In this document: piece by piece, positions 21,953-33,570 of the stretch
Position numbering within the stretch: position 1 is the first letter of the stretch
How the letters are laid out: each line of letters starts with the position of its first letter
Assembly (NCBI GenBank): GCA_025201805.1
Contig: MU619288.1
Coordinates: forward strand, 132,068-196,067
Reading direction: 5' to 3'
Length of the DNA: 64,000 bases
Source of the DNA: Parasitella parasitica
Taxonomy: Eukaryota; Mucoromycota; Mucoromycetes; Mucorales; Mucoraceae
The notes under the pieces: model-generated
Told to the model about the DNA's origin: nothing
Seen by the model: the letters and a program-made list of their open reading frames with translations, nothing else
The model's database searches: none
Made by a program: the position numbers and the translations under genes

Positions 21953-22308
21953 ATGTCTTGTTGATGGCTTTCAAATGCCTAAAAGAATCAAGTTTTGGTC
22001 GTCAATTGATATTCTAATTAAACAAAAAACTAGTTTCAAGTAGACATTTGTAGTTGATGAACAATTTTGTAATTGATTGATTTTTCGCAGTTGATTTGGA
22101 GTCATTTGATGAGATTGCTGTAGACGATGGCTCAAATGGGATATATTTGTTTATTTCATCAAAAGGATTAATGTCAAAGAAACAATTTGTATTCATTTAT
22201 TAGATGAAAAGGATACTTGAAGATGTTGTAAACTATTTATCGCAAATGCTTTTATTTGATGTTAATCCAGAAAGAAGAAGAAATTAAGTATATGGAACGA
22301 TTCAAAAA
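21953..22308. other. 3' flanks of eL15 and the mucin-like gene
   Basis: A 356-bp AT-rich spacer between two convergent genes. I see nothing else in it. Confidence 0.55.
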
Positions 22309-24465
22309 CTAGACTTCTCTCGTGTCAGGCTTGCTAACAATATGGGGAGAGCCATTATTCTCGCCACCAGTCATAAATGTTTTACTTCCTGAATCTGTCA
22401 ATTTATCGCTATCATAAGTGCCAGCTGTCATGTCCACAGTGCCTGAGTTATGAATGGCGCCTGTCATACCAATCGCAGTGTTATCACTGTACCCTGCAGT
22501 GTAGAACTCTTGGTCTTGATAAGCCTCGCTTCCGATATGATTATTGTCGGCATAAGGATAATAGCCACCAGTAACTGGGTTAACATTACTGTAAAAGTCA
22601 GCATCTTCTTGATTATATACATTGTCATTTACAGGAGCATAATAGTAATTATCAATATTGGTGGCAGTGTGAGGTGTAGTTGGTGGATAGTCATCCCTGT
22701 AAGGTTTCGAGTTTCTGTTGTTGTCAGGTGGTACGAGTGCACGGGCTCCATTAACAACTGGAGCACTTCCTCCCCCTCCTCCTCCACTATCAGATGTGTA
22801 TTCAAACATTTCGTCTGCACTTTTAGTCTGCATTTGATTCTTGTTGCGTCGGGTTCTTCTATATAGCAAGTAAAATAAAGCAACTATAATCAAAATGATT
22901 AGATGAGATGCAAACAGTGCATTTTAAGATACATTACTCAATAATGTAGCGCCACAAAAGCCACCAACAACACCACCAGCAATTGCACCCTTTTTCGATG
23001 AAGATTCGGTATTATTGTCTATGTCGTTTAAATGTTAATATGAATAATAAATATATCTGTAATTATTAGCTTACTTGGGAGTGCAGTAATTGAAGACGAA
23101 GCTTGTGCAACACTGGTAACTGATGTAGTTTGAGTAGAAGAAAAAGTGGTAGATATGTGGCTAGAAATCGAAGGTATAGCCGAAGAAATAGAAGTGCTAC
23201 TAATCATTGTATAGGAAATTACAGGACTACTAACAATGGGTGATGAAACAATTGGACTAGACATCATTGTGGATTCAACAATGACGCCACTGGAAGGAAT
23301 GACATTACTGAAAGGAATTATACTACTGGTTGTAGTAATGGATGTAATTGCAGGCGTGGCTGTGGTCGTTGCTGCAGGTATTAAACTTGGTTTGGATTCA
23401 GCGACTGAACTTGAAGACAAAGTAGGCGCAGCTGAAGATATTGTGGTAGTTGTCGAAGGTTGAGTGGGAGTTATAGGTACTTCTGTAGTGCTGTGTGTTG
23501 TGGGTGTAGTTGAACTAGTATTTGGTATAATAGAGCTAGAACTACTAGTAGATGCAGCTGTTGTAGTAATGGGCTTCACGGAAGATGTTGACCCCAAGAT
23601 GGAAGATATAGTCGAAGTCCTTTCAGTGGAAGATGCAGTAACAGACTCAACTGAGGTTGGCGTTCCCGCAGTAGGCTTACTGAAAGAAGAGGAGCTAACT
23701 GGTTCATTTGCACTAGAAGTTTGCTTCTCCTCAGAAGATGTGGTAGTAGAGTTATCTGTCGTTGTTGCTCGCTTGACTGTGCTTTCAGGGCCATTGTTGA
23801 TTGTACTCGAATAAGCAGATGTCGATGCAGCTTGATTATTAGTAGTTTCGCTAGTAAGACTGCTCTTTGTTCTATCGTCTGTTGTGGATGTGGTTTGGTC
23901 TTCGTTAGCAGTTGTTGCATCAGTACCATCGCGAACAGATGTAGCGGCGACTCTGCTAGTTGTCTGTGTTTATAATAAAAGTAGGAAAGGTTCCCAGTCA
24001 GCGAGATTATTCTGAAAAAAAAAAATTGGCTCTGTTACCTGATCGCCGGCACTTGAGACTCTACCATTATCCATTGCTGGTATTTCTCGCTTACGATCAT
24101 TAGTCGTAGAGGTATTGCTACTATCTGATTTTTTGGGTTGATCATTACTGCTGTTGTCAGATTTTTCAACTATATCATCGTCAGTTCCTGTGGTCGAATC
24201 GCCTCTTTCAAGAATTGCAGCATCAAATGAGCTGGCAGCGACAGTACTCGACGCACCAACTGCAACATTGTTCACAATTCTGGATCTTTTGGCTAAAAAT
24301 TTAAGATATAATTTCTTTGCATTTGTGCTACGATGAAGTCCAGAAATGGAGTAGATCTTTTTTTTTGTTACTTTTGTAACCATGTTTAAATGATTGTGGC
24401 GATCGTAAGAATGAAGAGCAGAGAAGAAGAGGAAAGGGGAATACGATTTTTACGATTTTTTTCAT
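22309..24465 (-). CDS. Mucin-like Ser/Thr-rich single-pass plasma membrane protein
   Basis: Preferred minus-strand exons are 24465-24372, 24292-24039, 23963-23075, 23018-22938 and 22883-22309, giving 630 aa. The proposed first exon supplies a signal peptide (MKKIVKIVFPFPLLLCSSFL). A simpler model starting at ATG 24383 without that exon also stays in frame (629 aa) but lacks a signal. The ectodomain of about 380 residues is Ser/Thr-rich (for example PTTHSTTEVPITPTQPSTTT and short SSPIVSSPIVSSPVIS repeats), so heavy O-mannosylation is likely. One transmembrane segment follows (GAIAGGVVGGFCGATLL plus IALFYLLY) with a basic stop-transfer RRTRRNK. The cytoplasmic tail of about 180 residues is rich in Tyr, Asn, Asp and Gly. 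This architecture resembles Mid2/Wtl-type wall-stress sensors of fungi, but there is no recognisable sensor domain, so the function is inferred only. Confidence 0.75.
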
Positions 24466-25226
24466 TGCTAAATATTGTTCGATGCTGTTTTTAGCTGATT
24501 CAAAAAAAAAAGCGGAGCTATCCAGTATATAAAGAAAGAGACACTTGTCCAATTAATTGAATGACGAAAAGTGGTGATTATTCGACTCAGGTACCAAAGT
24601 ACTGTTGGAGAGCCAATCAAACAAATTTTGCTATCTGTTTTCACGCCTGATTCGTAAATTGTTCTTTGTATTCTTACAATTAATAAGTAATTCATTGTGG
24701 ATCCAAGATTAATTAACTGCTACTGTGCTTCCACTCTCAATTTACCGAATGTTTGAAAACTCTGCCCACTTTTGTGAAAAATTTTGCACACTTTTAAGAA
24801 GCTAAATTTCCCAAAAAATGAAACTAATTTGGTCAAGTATTTGAATTTAATTTGCCCAGATTTTTTTAAAGTAAATTACCCACTTGAAAGAAAAATAATT
24901 TGACCAGACAAATTGATCACAAAGGATCTAATAACTTTCTTATTTTTATATATTTGTGTAGATTCGTCAGATTGGATAATTGAAAGGACGGATCTACAAC
25001 AAAAGCAGGTATAAATAGGGAGAAGTAAGAGGATTATCTTTTATTGTATCGTATAGGGGTGCCTTAAGGTTGACGTTTCTGTCTTTTGTAGCTCATACTA
25101 ATAGAGGGTGATGAGGGTGATAGTGATGAGGATGAGGATGATGAGGTTGGTGTGCTACGTAGCGGTGGTCTTTCCAAACAGCTGTTGACCCAGAAAGTGT
25201 CATTCTGATTTTGTGTTTTGTTGGAT

Positions 25227-25450
25227 ATGCAGCAGCAAAATAATAGTGAAACAACCTGCCTCATACATAAAGTTGTATCGGAGAAGCGTAACAAACTCCT
25301 TTACCCTATGCAGAAGGCTCTGTCAAAATGAAGTGGTCAGTTAATGGATTCACCCAAAATAGACCGTTTCAAGCCTGCATTTAATACATCTCGAAAGAGA
25401 TTGTATCCAGGACGCCATGCACTGGAACAGCTGGTTGTTCATTTCGTCAT
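25227..25450 (+). repeat. 224-bp direct repeat, copy 1
   Basis: Nearly identical to 25533-25757 in the same orientation, from ATGCAGCAGCAAAA to CATTTCGTCAT, with only a few substitutions and small indels near the 5' end. The copies are separated by 82 bp of unrelated AT-rich DNA. A recent segmental duplication or two termini of a small element would fit. Confidence 0.9.
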
Positions 25451-25532
25451 CTAAATTTACATGTTACTAACTAAGGCAAAAAGATAAGTTTAATTATTTT
25501 TATAACTTTATAGCCAACTACCTACGAGCAAC

Positions 25533-25757
25533 TATGCAGCAGCAAAAGAGTAATGAAATAACCTGCCTCATACATAAAGTTGTATCGGAGAAGCGTAACA
25601 AACTCCTTTACCCTATGCAGAAGGCTCTGTCAAAATGAAGTGGTCAGTTAATGGATTCACCCAAAATAGACCGTTTCAAGCCTGCATTTAATACATCTCG
25701 AAAGAGATTGTATCCAGGACGCCATGCACTGGAGCAGCTGGTTGTTCATTTCGTCAT
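25533..25757 (+). repeat. 224-bp direct repeat, copy 2
   Basis: Second copy of the direct repeat described at 25227-25450. Its minus-strand translation contains a coding-like piece (RDVLNAGLKRSILGE), also present in copy 1, so the unit may derive from a gene fragment. Confidence 0.9.
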
Positions 25758-27217
25758 TTTGGTTGAGAAAAAATAAATTAGATGAGGTGTGAATTGTTTA
25801 TATAGTCCTTAGAAACTATTGTCATACTTACCCTTGTATTGAGAACAAGAGAGAACAAAATGTGAATACATGTGCCCGCTTTATCGGGTAATCTGTCTTC
25901 AAGGCGATTATTTATTGTCCACTAACAAAACATTTATTCCCGCCGTTTCTAGAGTAACCACATCTGCTTCATTCTATTTTGTCAAGGAATTGGAATAAAA
26001 CGTCTAGAAGAGTATACAATACACACCACTAATTTTGATTAGTTTTAGTGTTGGCAGATATATGAATAATACGCGGATTTAGCGGATTTAACGGATATGA
26101 TGTGAACTTGTATCGTTTGTATCGTTTTTGTATACAATGAAAAATACTTGTCATACACTCCGTTAATTTGATCAATCCATAAATCATTTTTTTGATCACT
26201 GTAGTCATTGCGATGTCAGATATGTCTACTTGTGTATTTATATATAATACGAATATGGTCATACATAGATTATATTTAGTTGTCAATATGATTATCGTTA
26301 AAGAATAAGTATTCTTCGGGTTATTGATTAACAACTAACCAATTGTTCCGTATAAAATTAGGCTTTAACTACCTGGCAGTAGTATTTATGTTATCCAACT
26401 ACTGCACATAACGATTATTATTGTATATTTGATAGTGTGGTATATAGTGAAGCAATCTTTTCAATGCACATTTATTGATGTTTTCATTGTATAGTGGTTA
26501 TAATATATATATTTAAACGCAATAGCAGGAGTAAAGACAAGATCTCAGTATCATGACACTCGACGTCACACGAACATGATCATTTACCGTCAAATTTCGA
26601 AAAAATCTGGGCATGTTTTACAATATGAATACACGCTGATCTTGACTTTTCAAAGTATGCATAGCAATCGATCATTACCAAAAATTGTGTACAAGCGTGA
26701 GATGCGTCGTCGCCGTGTTCAACAGGTGAATTTCAAATCAAGAACAGTTTGGTATTTAATTGATTTTTTCTTCCTCCATCAGTCGATTTTTTTCAAGTAA
26801 ACTCATAATCCTGAACACAATTCAGGAACATATCCCAATGGATCATGTTCCTTATTTATAAGTCAACATGACATGTTCATGGATAGTAGATACAATCTAT
26901 CGTTTCACTCTCTAAATCACACCATGTCTCACACTTGTATATTATCCTCTCTTCAGCCCACTTAGATTCACTAGTCTACAAACCATCATTTTTTCCATGT
27001 AATAAACGAGATCTTTACTTGATTAATTCACAACCGTTTTATTTGAATAATTTCTCATTCTGATAAGTCAGCAAAGTTGAATCTTTAATAAAGTAACCTC
27101 AAGATTTCGCATCTCGTTAATTCGACGTTTTATTTTTATACTTTTCTTATTTTCGATCTTGCAGATCTCAACGCCAGATACAAAACTGAAGGCTTTTATT
27201 GCCATAAGATATGATCT

Positions 27218-27310
27218 CTATTTAATACGAGCTGTGTACCCCCCAATAAGAACGAAGGTCGATTATTTTTACCGTAGTTCGGGGGGTGTATAAAAGCTCG
27301 TTTAATACTA
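27218..27310. repeat. Imperfect inverted repeat with C6/G6 core
   Basis: The left arm AATACGAGCTGTGTACCCCCC and the reverse complement of the right arm around 27285-27312 share about 28 positions with a few mismatches, separated by roughly 30 bp. The arms could form a hairpin. It may be a small MITE-like unit or the boundary of an element next to the LINE remnant. Confidence 0.6.
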
Positions 27311-27389
27311 AAAAATATCCCAATCAATGTTTATCCACTGTGAAATTACTAGTAAAAAATATAAAAAATACTTTTTATAACTGTTATTT

Positions 27390-28289
27390 ATTTTTTAGAT
27401 GAAGCTCATCAAAATGTCCTTTAATTTCAGTTTCGTTACCTCAGGGTTCTCCTGCAAGGGAACAATGGCTCGGTCCCTGATTTCACCTACCAATTCCTGA
27501 CCAACTCTCTCTGCCTTGCCCATGACACACCAGATCATGCAGTGCCTCTCCTTTTCAAATCAGCGAGATACAAGAATACACTGAATGGTTTTCACCCATT
27601 TCACTCGATGTTCAATGCCATGGACATTTGCCGCAACGAAGCTCGATGAATATCGACTGGCAACGGAAGCCCAGCGCTCTGACCATCTTGAGCCTCCCGC
27701 TCATTGAGATCTTTAACCTCGATGAAGCTACTACGGAAGGATTGGATTTTTTACACCAGGAAGCAGCTAAAACCAGTAAAGTCCAAGATTTTTTCGAATA
27801 CAACTATGAGCAAGCCAAGTTTCAACTTATCTCAAAATCCAAATGTCAAAAGCGAAATACCTGGATCAAAATTGAAAAGGCACTCCTACAACAAGAACTG
27901 CGTTACCAATCATTCACGCACAACAACAGCAGTGATGATGGTATCGATTTACGACCATTTGCCAATACACTTCGTTTCCAACAATTACCGATCCTCAAAC
28001 TCCCCAACAAAGACGTCCGCTTTATTATGCAATCATTAGACACACTGGATGTTGGCCGTCATTTCAACAGGAGTATCTCGAAAAAAACAGTGGACAGCAT
28101 TCTACAAAAACAACATGCACTACTCGGCCCGTAACCTGTGGTATCGGATGCTTCACAAACAATCATCCAACAAGCTCGCTTTGTTCCAGCGACACCTGCC
28201 CAATATGGAATCTGATCGTTGCGACCTATGCAATGAAGTGGAAGATGCCAAACATCTTTTAATCAGTTGCGCCCACAAGATTGACGTAT
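27390..28289 (+). pseudogene. Truncated non-LTR retrotransposon (LINE), 3' part
   Basis: Plus-strand coding text of a LINE polyprotein C-terminus. The frame at 27628-28134 includes NLDEATTEGLDFLHQEAAKT and DLRPFANTLRFQQLPILKLP. Around 28070-28090, at a run of seven A residues, the reading shifts to another frame with KKQWTAFYKNNMHYSARNLW and YRMLHKQSSNKLALFQRHLP. It then reads CDLCNEVEDAKHLLISCAHK, a C-x2-C...H-x4-C zinc finger of the zf-RVT type found after the reverse transcriptase of fungal LINEs. The copy is cut off by the assembly gap at 28290. The upstream boundary is uncertain, and the reverse transcriptase catalytic core is not present. Confidence 0.8.
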
Positions 28290-28709
28290 NNNNNNNNNNN
28301 NNNNNNNNNNNNNNNNNNNNNNNNNNNNNNNNNNNNNNNNNNNNNNNNNNNNNNNNNNNNNNNNNNNNNNNNNNNNNNNNNNNNNNNNNNNNNNNNNNNN
28401 NNNNNNNNNNNNNNNNNNNNNNNNNNNNNNNNNNNNNNNNNNNNNNNNNNNNNNNNNNNNNNNNNNNNNNNNNNNNNNNNNNNNNNNNNNNNNNNNNNNN
28501 NNNNNNNNNNNNNNNNNNNNNNNNNNNNNNNNNNNNNNNNNNNNNNNNNNNNNNNNNNNNNNNNNNNNNNNNNNNNNNNNNNNNNNNNNNNNNNNNNNNN
28601 NNNNNNNNNNNNNNNNNNNNNNNNNNNNNNNNNNNNNNNNNNNNNNNNNNNNNNNNNNNNNNNNNNNNNNNNNNNNNNNNNNNNNNNNNNNNNNNNNNNN
28701 NNNNNNNNN
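28290..28709. other. Assembly gap (420 N)
   Basis: A run of N from 28290 to 28709. The true sequence and length are unknown. A poly-A tract follows directly (28710-28719), as expected if the missing part is the 3' end of the LINE. Confidence 0.99.
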
Positions 28710-29199
28710 AAAAAAAAAAGTCCTTTAAAAACTATCTTTTTATACTAGTTTTCCAAGGGTAAATGATTATGGATATGAACCTAAATTATATTGGATTATT
28801 CATCCAGGACGTCATGGCAACAAGGATTGATAAAGAGATAACCAATAGCGGATTTGACGAGTGTTGGAGTTGCTTCTATTTGTTCTTGATATTGGGTTAT
28901 GTCTTCTTAAATCCATGCTAGCCTGGTCTTGATGATTGTGGTCTTTGTGGAATATTTAGGGGGTAATTTGAAGTTCATATTCATACTATTTACGGAGATT
29001 CTTTTTATGCGATGATCAGTTTATACTGATCTATAACATCCACATAACATCGGATGTTTGACAAGAACTGTCAAGCCTTATTAAATCACAGCATTTCCAG
29101 GACAGAACTATCTTTCTATTTTACATTAAAGAGAAGATTGGGTATAGGGTGTCTTCCCGACATCTCGCGATCTGATCTAGATGTATTCTTTGAATAAGC

Positions 29200-29490
29200 C
29201 TGATGTTATGCGCAGAGGATATATAAATATGATCTGCTCAAAAAAAATGCATAACTTTATAAAAATAAAATCAGACACAAAAACTAATGACTTTATTGAT
29301 AAGAAAATGCCATCTTTTTATACTAGATTATATCTATTGTAATATTATTTGTCATCATGGTTAAACATTGAACTTGGTATGTAATACCAAGTTTATTACA
29401 TGTTCTACTGTACATTAATAGCTTATTCCTTGTCCTTGTATACAAAGAATTACCAATCTAATAATTGCTTAATCTCATGCCTTTCTGGCA
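29200..29490 (-). repeat. Dispersed repeat with decayed 3' coding end, copy A
   Basis: Matches the reverse complement of 35244-35530 along nearly its full length, with many substitutions (an old pair). Shared blocks include ACTAATGACTTTATTGATAA, ATTGAACTTGGTATGTAA and TTATTCCTTGTC. In the other copy the matching strand ends a readable peptide (see 34820-35340), so the unit looks like the 3' end and flank of an old mobile gene. Confidence 0.75.
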
Positions 29491-30584
29491 CAACACCTGA
29501 AACCTTGCAAGAGGTCCAATTACAACTTGTAGTAGCTTATTCCTTATTTGTAAAGGAATTACCAACAATTAATATCATGATCCGTGCATTATGACTAAGT
29601 TAGATATGACATATGTAGCCTTTATATGGATACAACCATAAGTGAGCAGCAAACCTCTCATATTATCGTATATGTTCAGATACTGGACACAAAAATAAAC
29701 CTGTACCATGCCTAAATAGTAGAAGAGATCTAGCTTTAGTGTATTATTAATAAAGCAAAAGAAGCAAGCCAAAAAGTATTGAATACTACCTTGACATTTA
29801 CACCCAAACGACTTCATGCAAAAAAGTGATTCATACAAAGTATCTGATCTGCCATAATTATAGATAGGAGATCATGGCAATGTACTTCAATTGAAGATTG
29901 AAGATTGTCCAATGATGTGATGTGATACGCTTGTGTAAATTGGAGAATAAAGTCTCTGTTTCAAATCAAGAAGGTTATTCCTGTAAGTAACACAGATCTG
30001 AGCACCAGGATAAAGGTTAAGGCTCTGTCAGATCAAAGACGTGTAGCCCTTGCTATATAACCTCATATCGTACCCTGTCAAGTAGATTGTCACTGTGAAT
30101 TAGTCTTGTCAATTAGTAATCTAAATAAGTCACCATAAATTTATGTAGTTGTAAAAAGTATAAATAGCAGATGCAATTTCGATCTTAAATAAAGTACCTT
30201 TAGTTTTCGTAGTACCTCGTTAACCTTTGGTTTTTTTATTATCTTTTTGATCCAACAGTATCATCTTTAGCTATTGCCTATATTCAGCAGTAAATTAGTC
30301 AGTTATTTAGTTGCTACAAACAATTTAATGCACATAGCAATTGTTGTATCCATAGAATACCATGGTTACCACTATTACAACTCAGTTGTCATGGCAACCG
30401 TTCCTAATCGGATCTAAGGTTAAATGGCATCGATTATTCTATCTAGTAAATAGAAGTGTTCAATAGAATGTCTTGTATAAGAAACCATCTATTTGGGTTC
30501 TACTTATTCTAAATTGCGAAGCTCAACTTATCGATGAATGATTCACATTCATAACGATTAGCTGATTAAATATAGAAATAGGTC

Positions 30585-30825
30585 TTGCTCTGACTACTAC
30601 TGTGTTATAATCTTGTTTGACAATTAAATGTCAAACATGACCTGATTGTATTTTATAGATTGATTTAGATAGATTTATTCTAATATAAACAGACAGCTTC
30701 TTGTCAATCAATAAATCAATAGTTTTGTATCTGGTAAACTAAGTCTTTATTACATTCTTATATTTTTATATCACATACAATCACCTGCTGTGCTCATTTT
30801 CAAGACCTGGCACAACAGCAATACC
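30585..30825 (-). repeat. Dispersed 235-bp repeat, copy B
   Basis: Inverted relative of 2456-2690. On the minus strand it begins near TGTTGTGCCAGGTCTTGAAA and ends near AACACAGTAGTAGTCAGAGC. See the entry for copy A. Confidence 0.65.
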
Positions 30826-33286
30826 ATGCTCTCGTATGAGAAAGATTAAACTGAGTAGAGCCTCTATATATTATTGACAAAAGAATTAATAGTTTGTTGG
30901 GATAAACTCGAATACATACCATGATGACAGCAATACACAAAAGATGTTGGGAATGACTTCTTTACACTAAGCTATACTGCAAGCTATTCCTTGATGAAAG
31001 AGAAGAAGCTACAATTTTTTATGATAAAACTGCAGATACGTGAAGATGTTATTACTCTGTATAATGTACTTATTATATTTGGCACAAATGTGCTAATATT
31101 GTGTGTTTTTTAAGTTAAAATATCAGTTTATAAAGTTGTAAAATTAGTGAAAACAAAAGAAAAAGACCAAGGAGAAGCTAACAACAAAGAAGCTAAAATA
31201 TGCATTCGGTCATCACAATATATGCAATGTTTTGGGCTAACCATGCAGGAAGAAGCCAATGGAAAAACACCGTTACAAGAGGTCACCTCAACAATTGAAA
31301 GCAACCATGTACAAAACAAAATATATACTTTATTCAAGAATATTGCTACTGGTGCTAGCATTATTACCACCAGTGTCTTCTTCAACATCTTGAACAACAC
31401 TTTGGTTAGAAATAGGTATTTCTTCGTCACTTTTTGCTTTCAGATGAACATTTGTATAATCGTGCGAGCATAAATAAACTTTTACTCAAAACAGATGCAA
31501 TCTTTGGAATGCAATATCTTAACAAATATTTGGTAACAAATGTTACTACAGCACAAAAAAAACCCGAAATGTTTCAGAAATAATTGATGTATATTTCAGA
31601 TATTTCAATACAATAAAAAAATACTTGTAATAATTCACAGCTTTCAACTGTATCCGAACAATAAAAGAAGTATATCGTTTATTATGATATAAATACAGGG
31701 TATTTATATCTGTTTTAATATACGAAATAGATATACAATTAAAATTGGATATATTTATTCGTATATAAAAAATAAGATGATTCTTCTCTACACAACATTT
31801 GCCTAGACTATTTATACTTTTCGAGTGCTGACATCGGTTGCATGCTTGTGGAATCGAGGCTTAATAAACTTGCAACAGATAGAACCAATTACTAGCCATG
31901 TGCTGCTAGTACAAGTAATAATCGTAAACCAGTTATTATCAGAAGGAGACATGAAGGATTGTGGTCTTGAGAAAGAGTATAATCGCCTTGTGGTATAAAG
32001 GATTTCTAATGAGTGTAACCATGGTATAATACTTTTGCATAATTGTGAGAATACCCAAGTTGGATCTCAGGCACAACATCAACTCAACAACCCACCTCGT
32101 TTAGCCTTTACATCCTAAACAATATCTTCAATTATTTACTACAACTGAGATGGTAGCTGTAATAACCAATAGATTAATGTGATAGTATGTTGTCACTGTT
32201 GATGAACGAATAGAAAATACACCGTGTTATTGTCAATTGGTTTGATATGTTTCATTGTTGAGATTGATCCAAGAATATGAGCGCTGATGTAACATTTCAA
32301 ATAGTTTGTTCGCACCTTGACATTTGAGAGCAAGTCCGCATATCTTGTTAATGTCATGGCAGCCGAGACATTATTGCGATATCCAATGATCGTTGAGAAA
32401 TTATACTGATTCGTATCTGATACAATCATATAATATATTTGCAGTAAATCAGCAAGCGTAGTACTTGTAGGAATTGATATAGTACAGATGTAGCAGTGCG
32501 TATACATCAGAAATAATATTATATAATTAAAAATGAGCTATCTCAACTTTTTTTTTATAAACGCACATTCTGGGGCAAAATCATTTATGTCCTCACAAGC
32601 ACATAAATGCTCCCATGACCCTAATAATATTCCCATTTGAGCACATTTATGTTCACCGAGAGCATCCAGGAGGCCATAGTGTGGAACTCTGACGAGATCC
32701 CGCAGGACGAGTTGCCATTTCAGCATAAGTGGTCTTGCTATTAATTTCGTTGTTGTTGATTTTTAAAGACATTGTTATTAATTTGTTAAAATGTAAAGTG
32801 TAAAAATTTTAAGATGATTTAAAGAAGTGTTATGTCAAAAGTCTGATAAAATAATTCTGTCAAAGAATTATTACACTTGTATTCACAATACATCGAGAGA
32901 TGTATTATATACACATTCATTACACTAGGATTCTACTGTCTAGCTGCATAATGTAAATCATGACTACCCATGATTTACTGTAAGACCCTGGGACTGGTCT
33001 GAGACCTTGCCATGTTATTGATATAACAATGATCTTCTCCTATCTATAATAATTATGGCAGATCAAAATCTAAGCAAGAAATGCCTGAAAACGGCCAAGA
33101 AATTCTCTTTTCCTTGTTATTTATTAATGATTAAAGTAATAATAAACGCGAATTTAATTGTGCAATTAAAATACATCAATCATTTCCTGGTCCAGGAAAT
33201 GAACAGAGCATTCTAATTTCTTGGCGTGCCACAAAACAAAGTTAAATGGATACATAGATGTTTCAAAACAACAAACAGTATGAAAA

Positions 33287-33368
33287 GCTTCAATGGCCGA
33301 GTGGTCTAAGGCGATACGGTTAGGTCGTATTCTCGAAAGAGGCGCGAGTTCAAATCTCGTTTGGGGCA
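33287..33368 (+). tRNA. tRNA-Leu (anticodon TAG)
   Basis: An 82-nt class II tRNA without intron. The acceptor arm GCTTCAA pairs with TTGGGGC at 33361-33367 (two G-T pairs), and the discriminator is A. The D-arm region reads GGCCGAGTGGTCTAAGGC, the hallmark of eukaryotic tRNA-Leu/Ser. The anticodon stem ATACG/CGTAT encloses GTTAGGT, giving TAG, which reads CUA (Leu). The variable arm is long (TCTCGAAAGAG region), followed by the T-arm GAGTTCAAATCTC. Confidence 0.95.
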
Positions 33369-33439
33369 ACATTTTTTACTTTTGAAAGTGGTGTATGGAG
33401 TGTAACTTTTTTTGGCTCATTAAAGCTAGGCGGCCTTTG

Positions 33440-33570
33440 TTGTGTCGTGATAATTGTAACTTCAGTAAGGCAAATATATGTATCAGTTAAGAGATGATTC
33501 AACTTGACATATGATCTACTATTTACATTGTTTTGAATTTGAGTGTCAAAACTAATGTACGACAGTTGAC
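33440..33570 (-). repeat. tRNA-proximal dispersed repeat, copy B
   Basis: Reverse-complement relative of 858-985, located about 70 bp downstream of the tRNA-Leu gene. Shared blocks on the minus strand include GTACATTAGTTTTGACA, AACTGATACAT and ACAATTATCACG. Confidence 0.7.

Larger units (their letters stand above)
24466..27379. other. Repeat-containing intergenic region
   Basis: No intact gene in about 2.9 kb. The region 24740-24910 has loosely repeated motifs around TTTGCCCACTT. At 25080-25210 a coding-like acidic fragment (EGDSDEDEDDEVGVLRSGG, ending in a stop near 25208) follows a splice-acceptor-like TTTTGTAG. It may be the last exon of a decayed gene. A 224-bp direct repeat (25227-25757) and an inverted repeat with C/G runs (27218-27310) are listed separately. 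Confidence 0.45.
28720..33286. other. Repeat-rich, gene-poor region
   Basis: About 4.6 kb without an intact gene. It contains inverted dispersed repeats (29200-29490, 30585-30825 and 29845-29885, listed or noted elsewhere). A minus-strand coding-like tail lies at about 31320-31480 (YTNVHLKAKSDEEIPISNQS then DVEEDTGGNNASTSSNILE and a stop). A 10-bp hairpin lies at 32953-32978 (GTAAATCATG and its complement with a 6-nt loop). Everything else is AT-rich with stops in all frames. Confidence 0.45.

Noticed and set aside
27040-27140. Similarity between 27060-27140 and 30180-30240 (TTTAATAAAGTA...CTCGTTAA) as an LTR pair
   Set aside because: Only a few short blocks agree. The similarity is too weak by eye to call a repeat.
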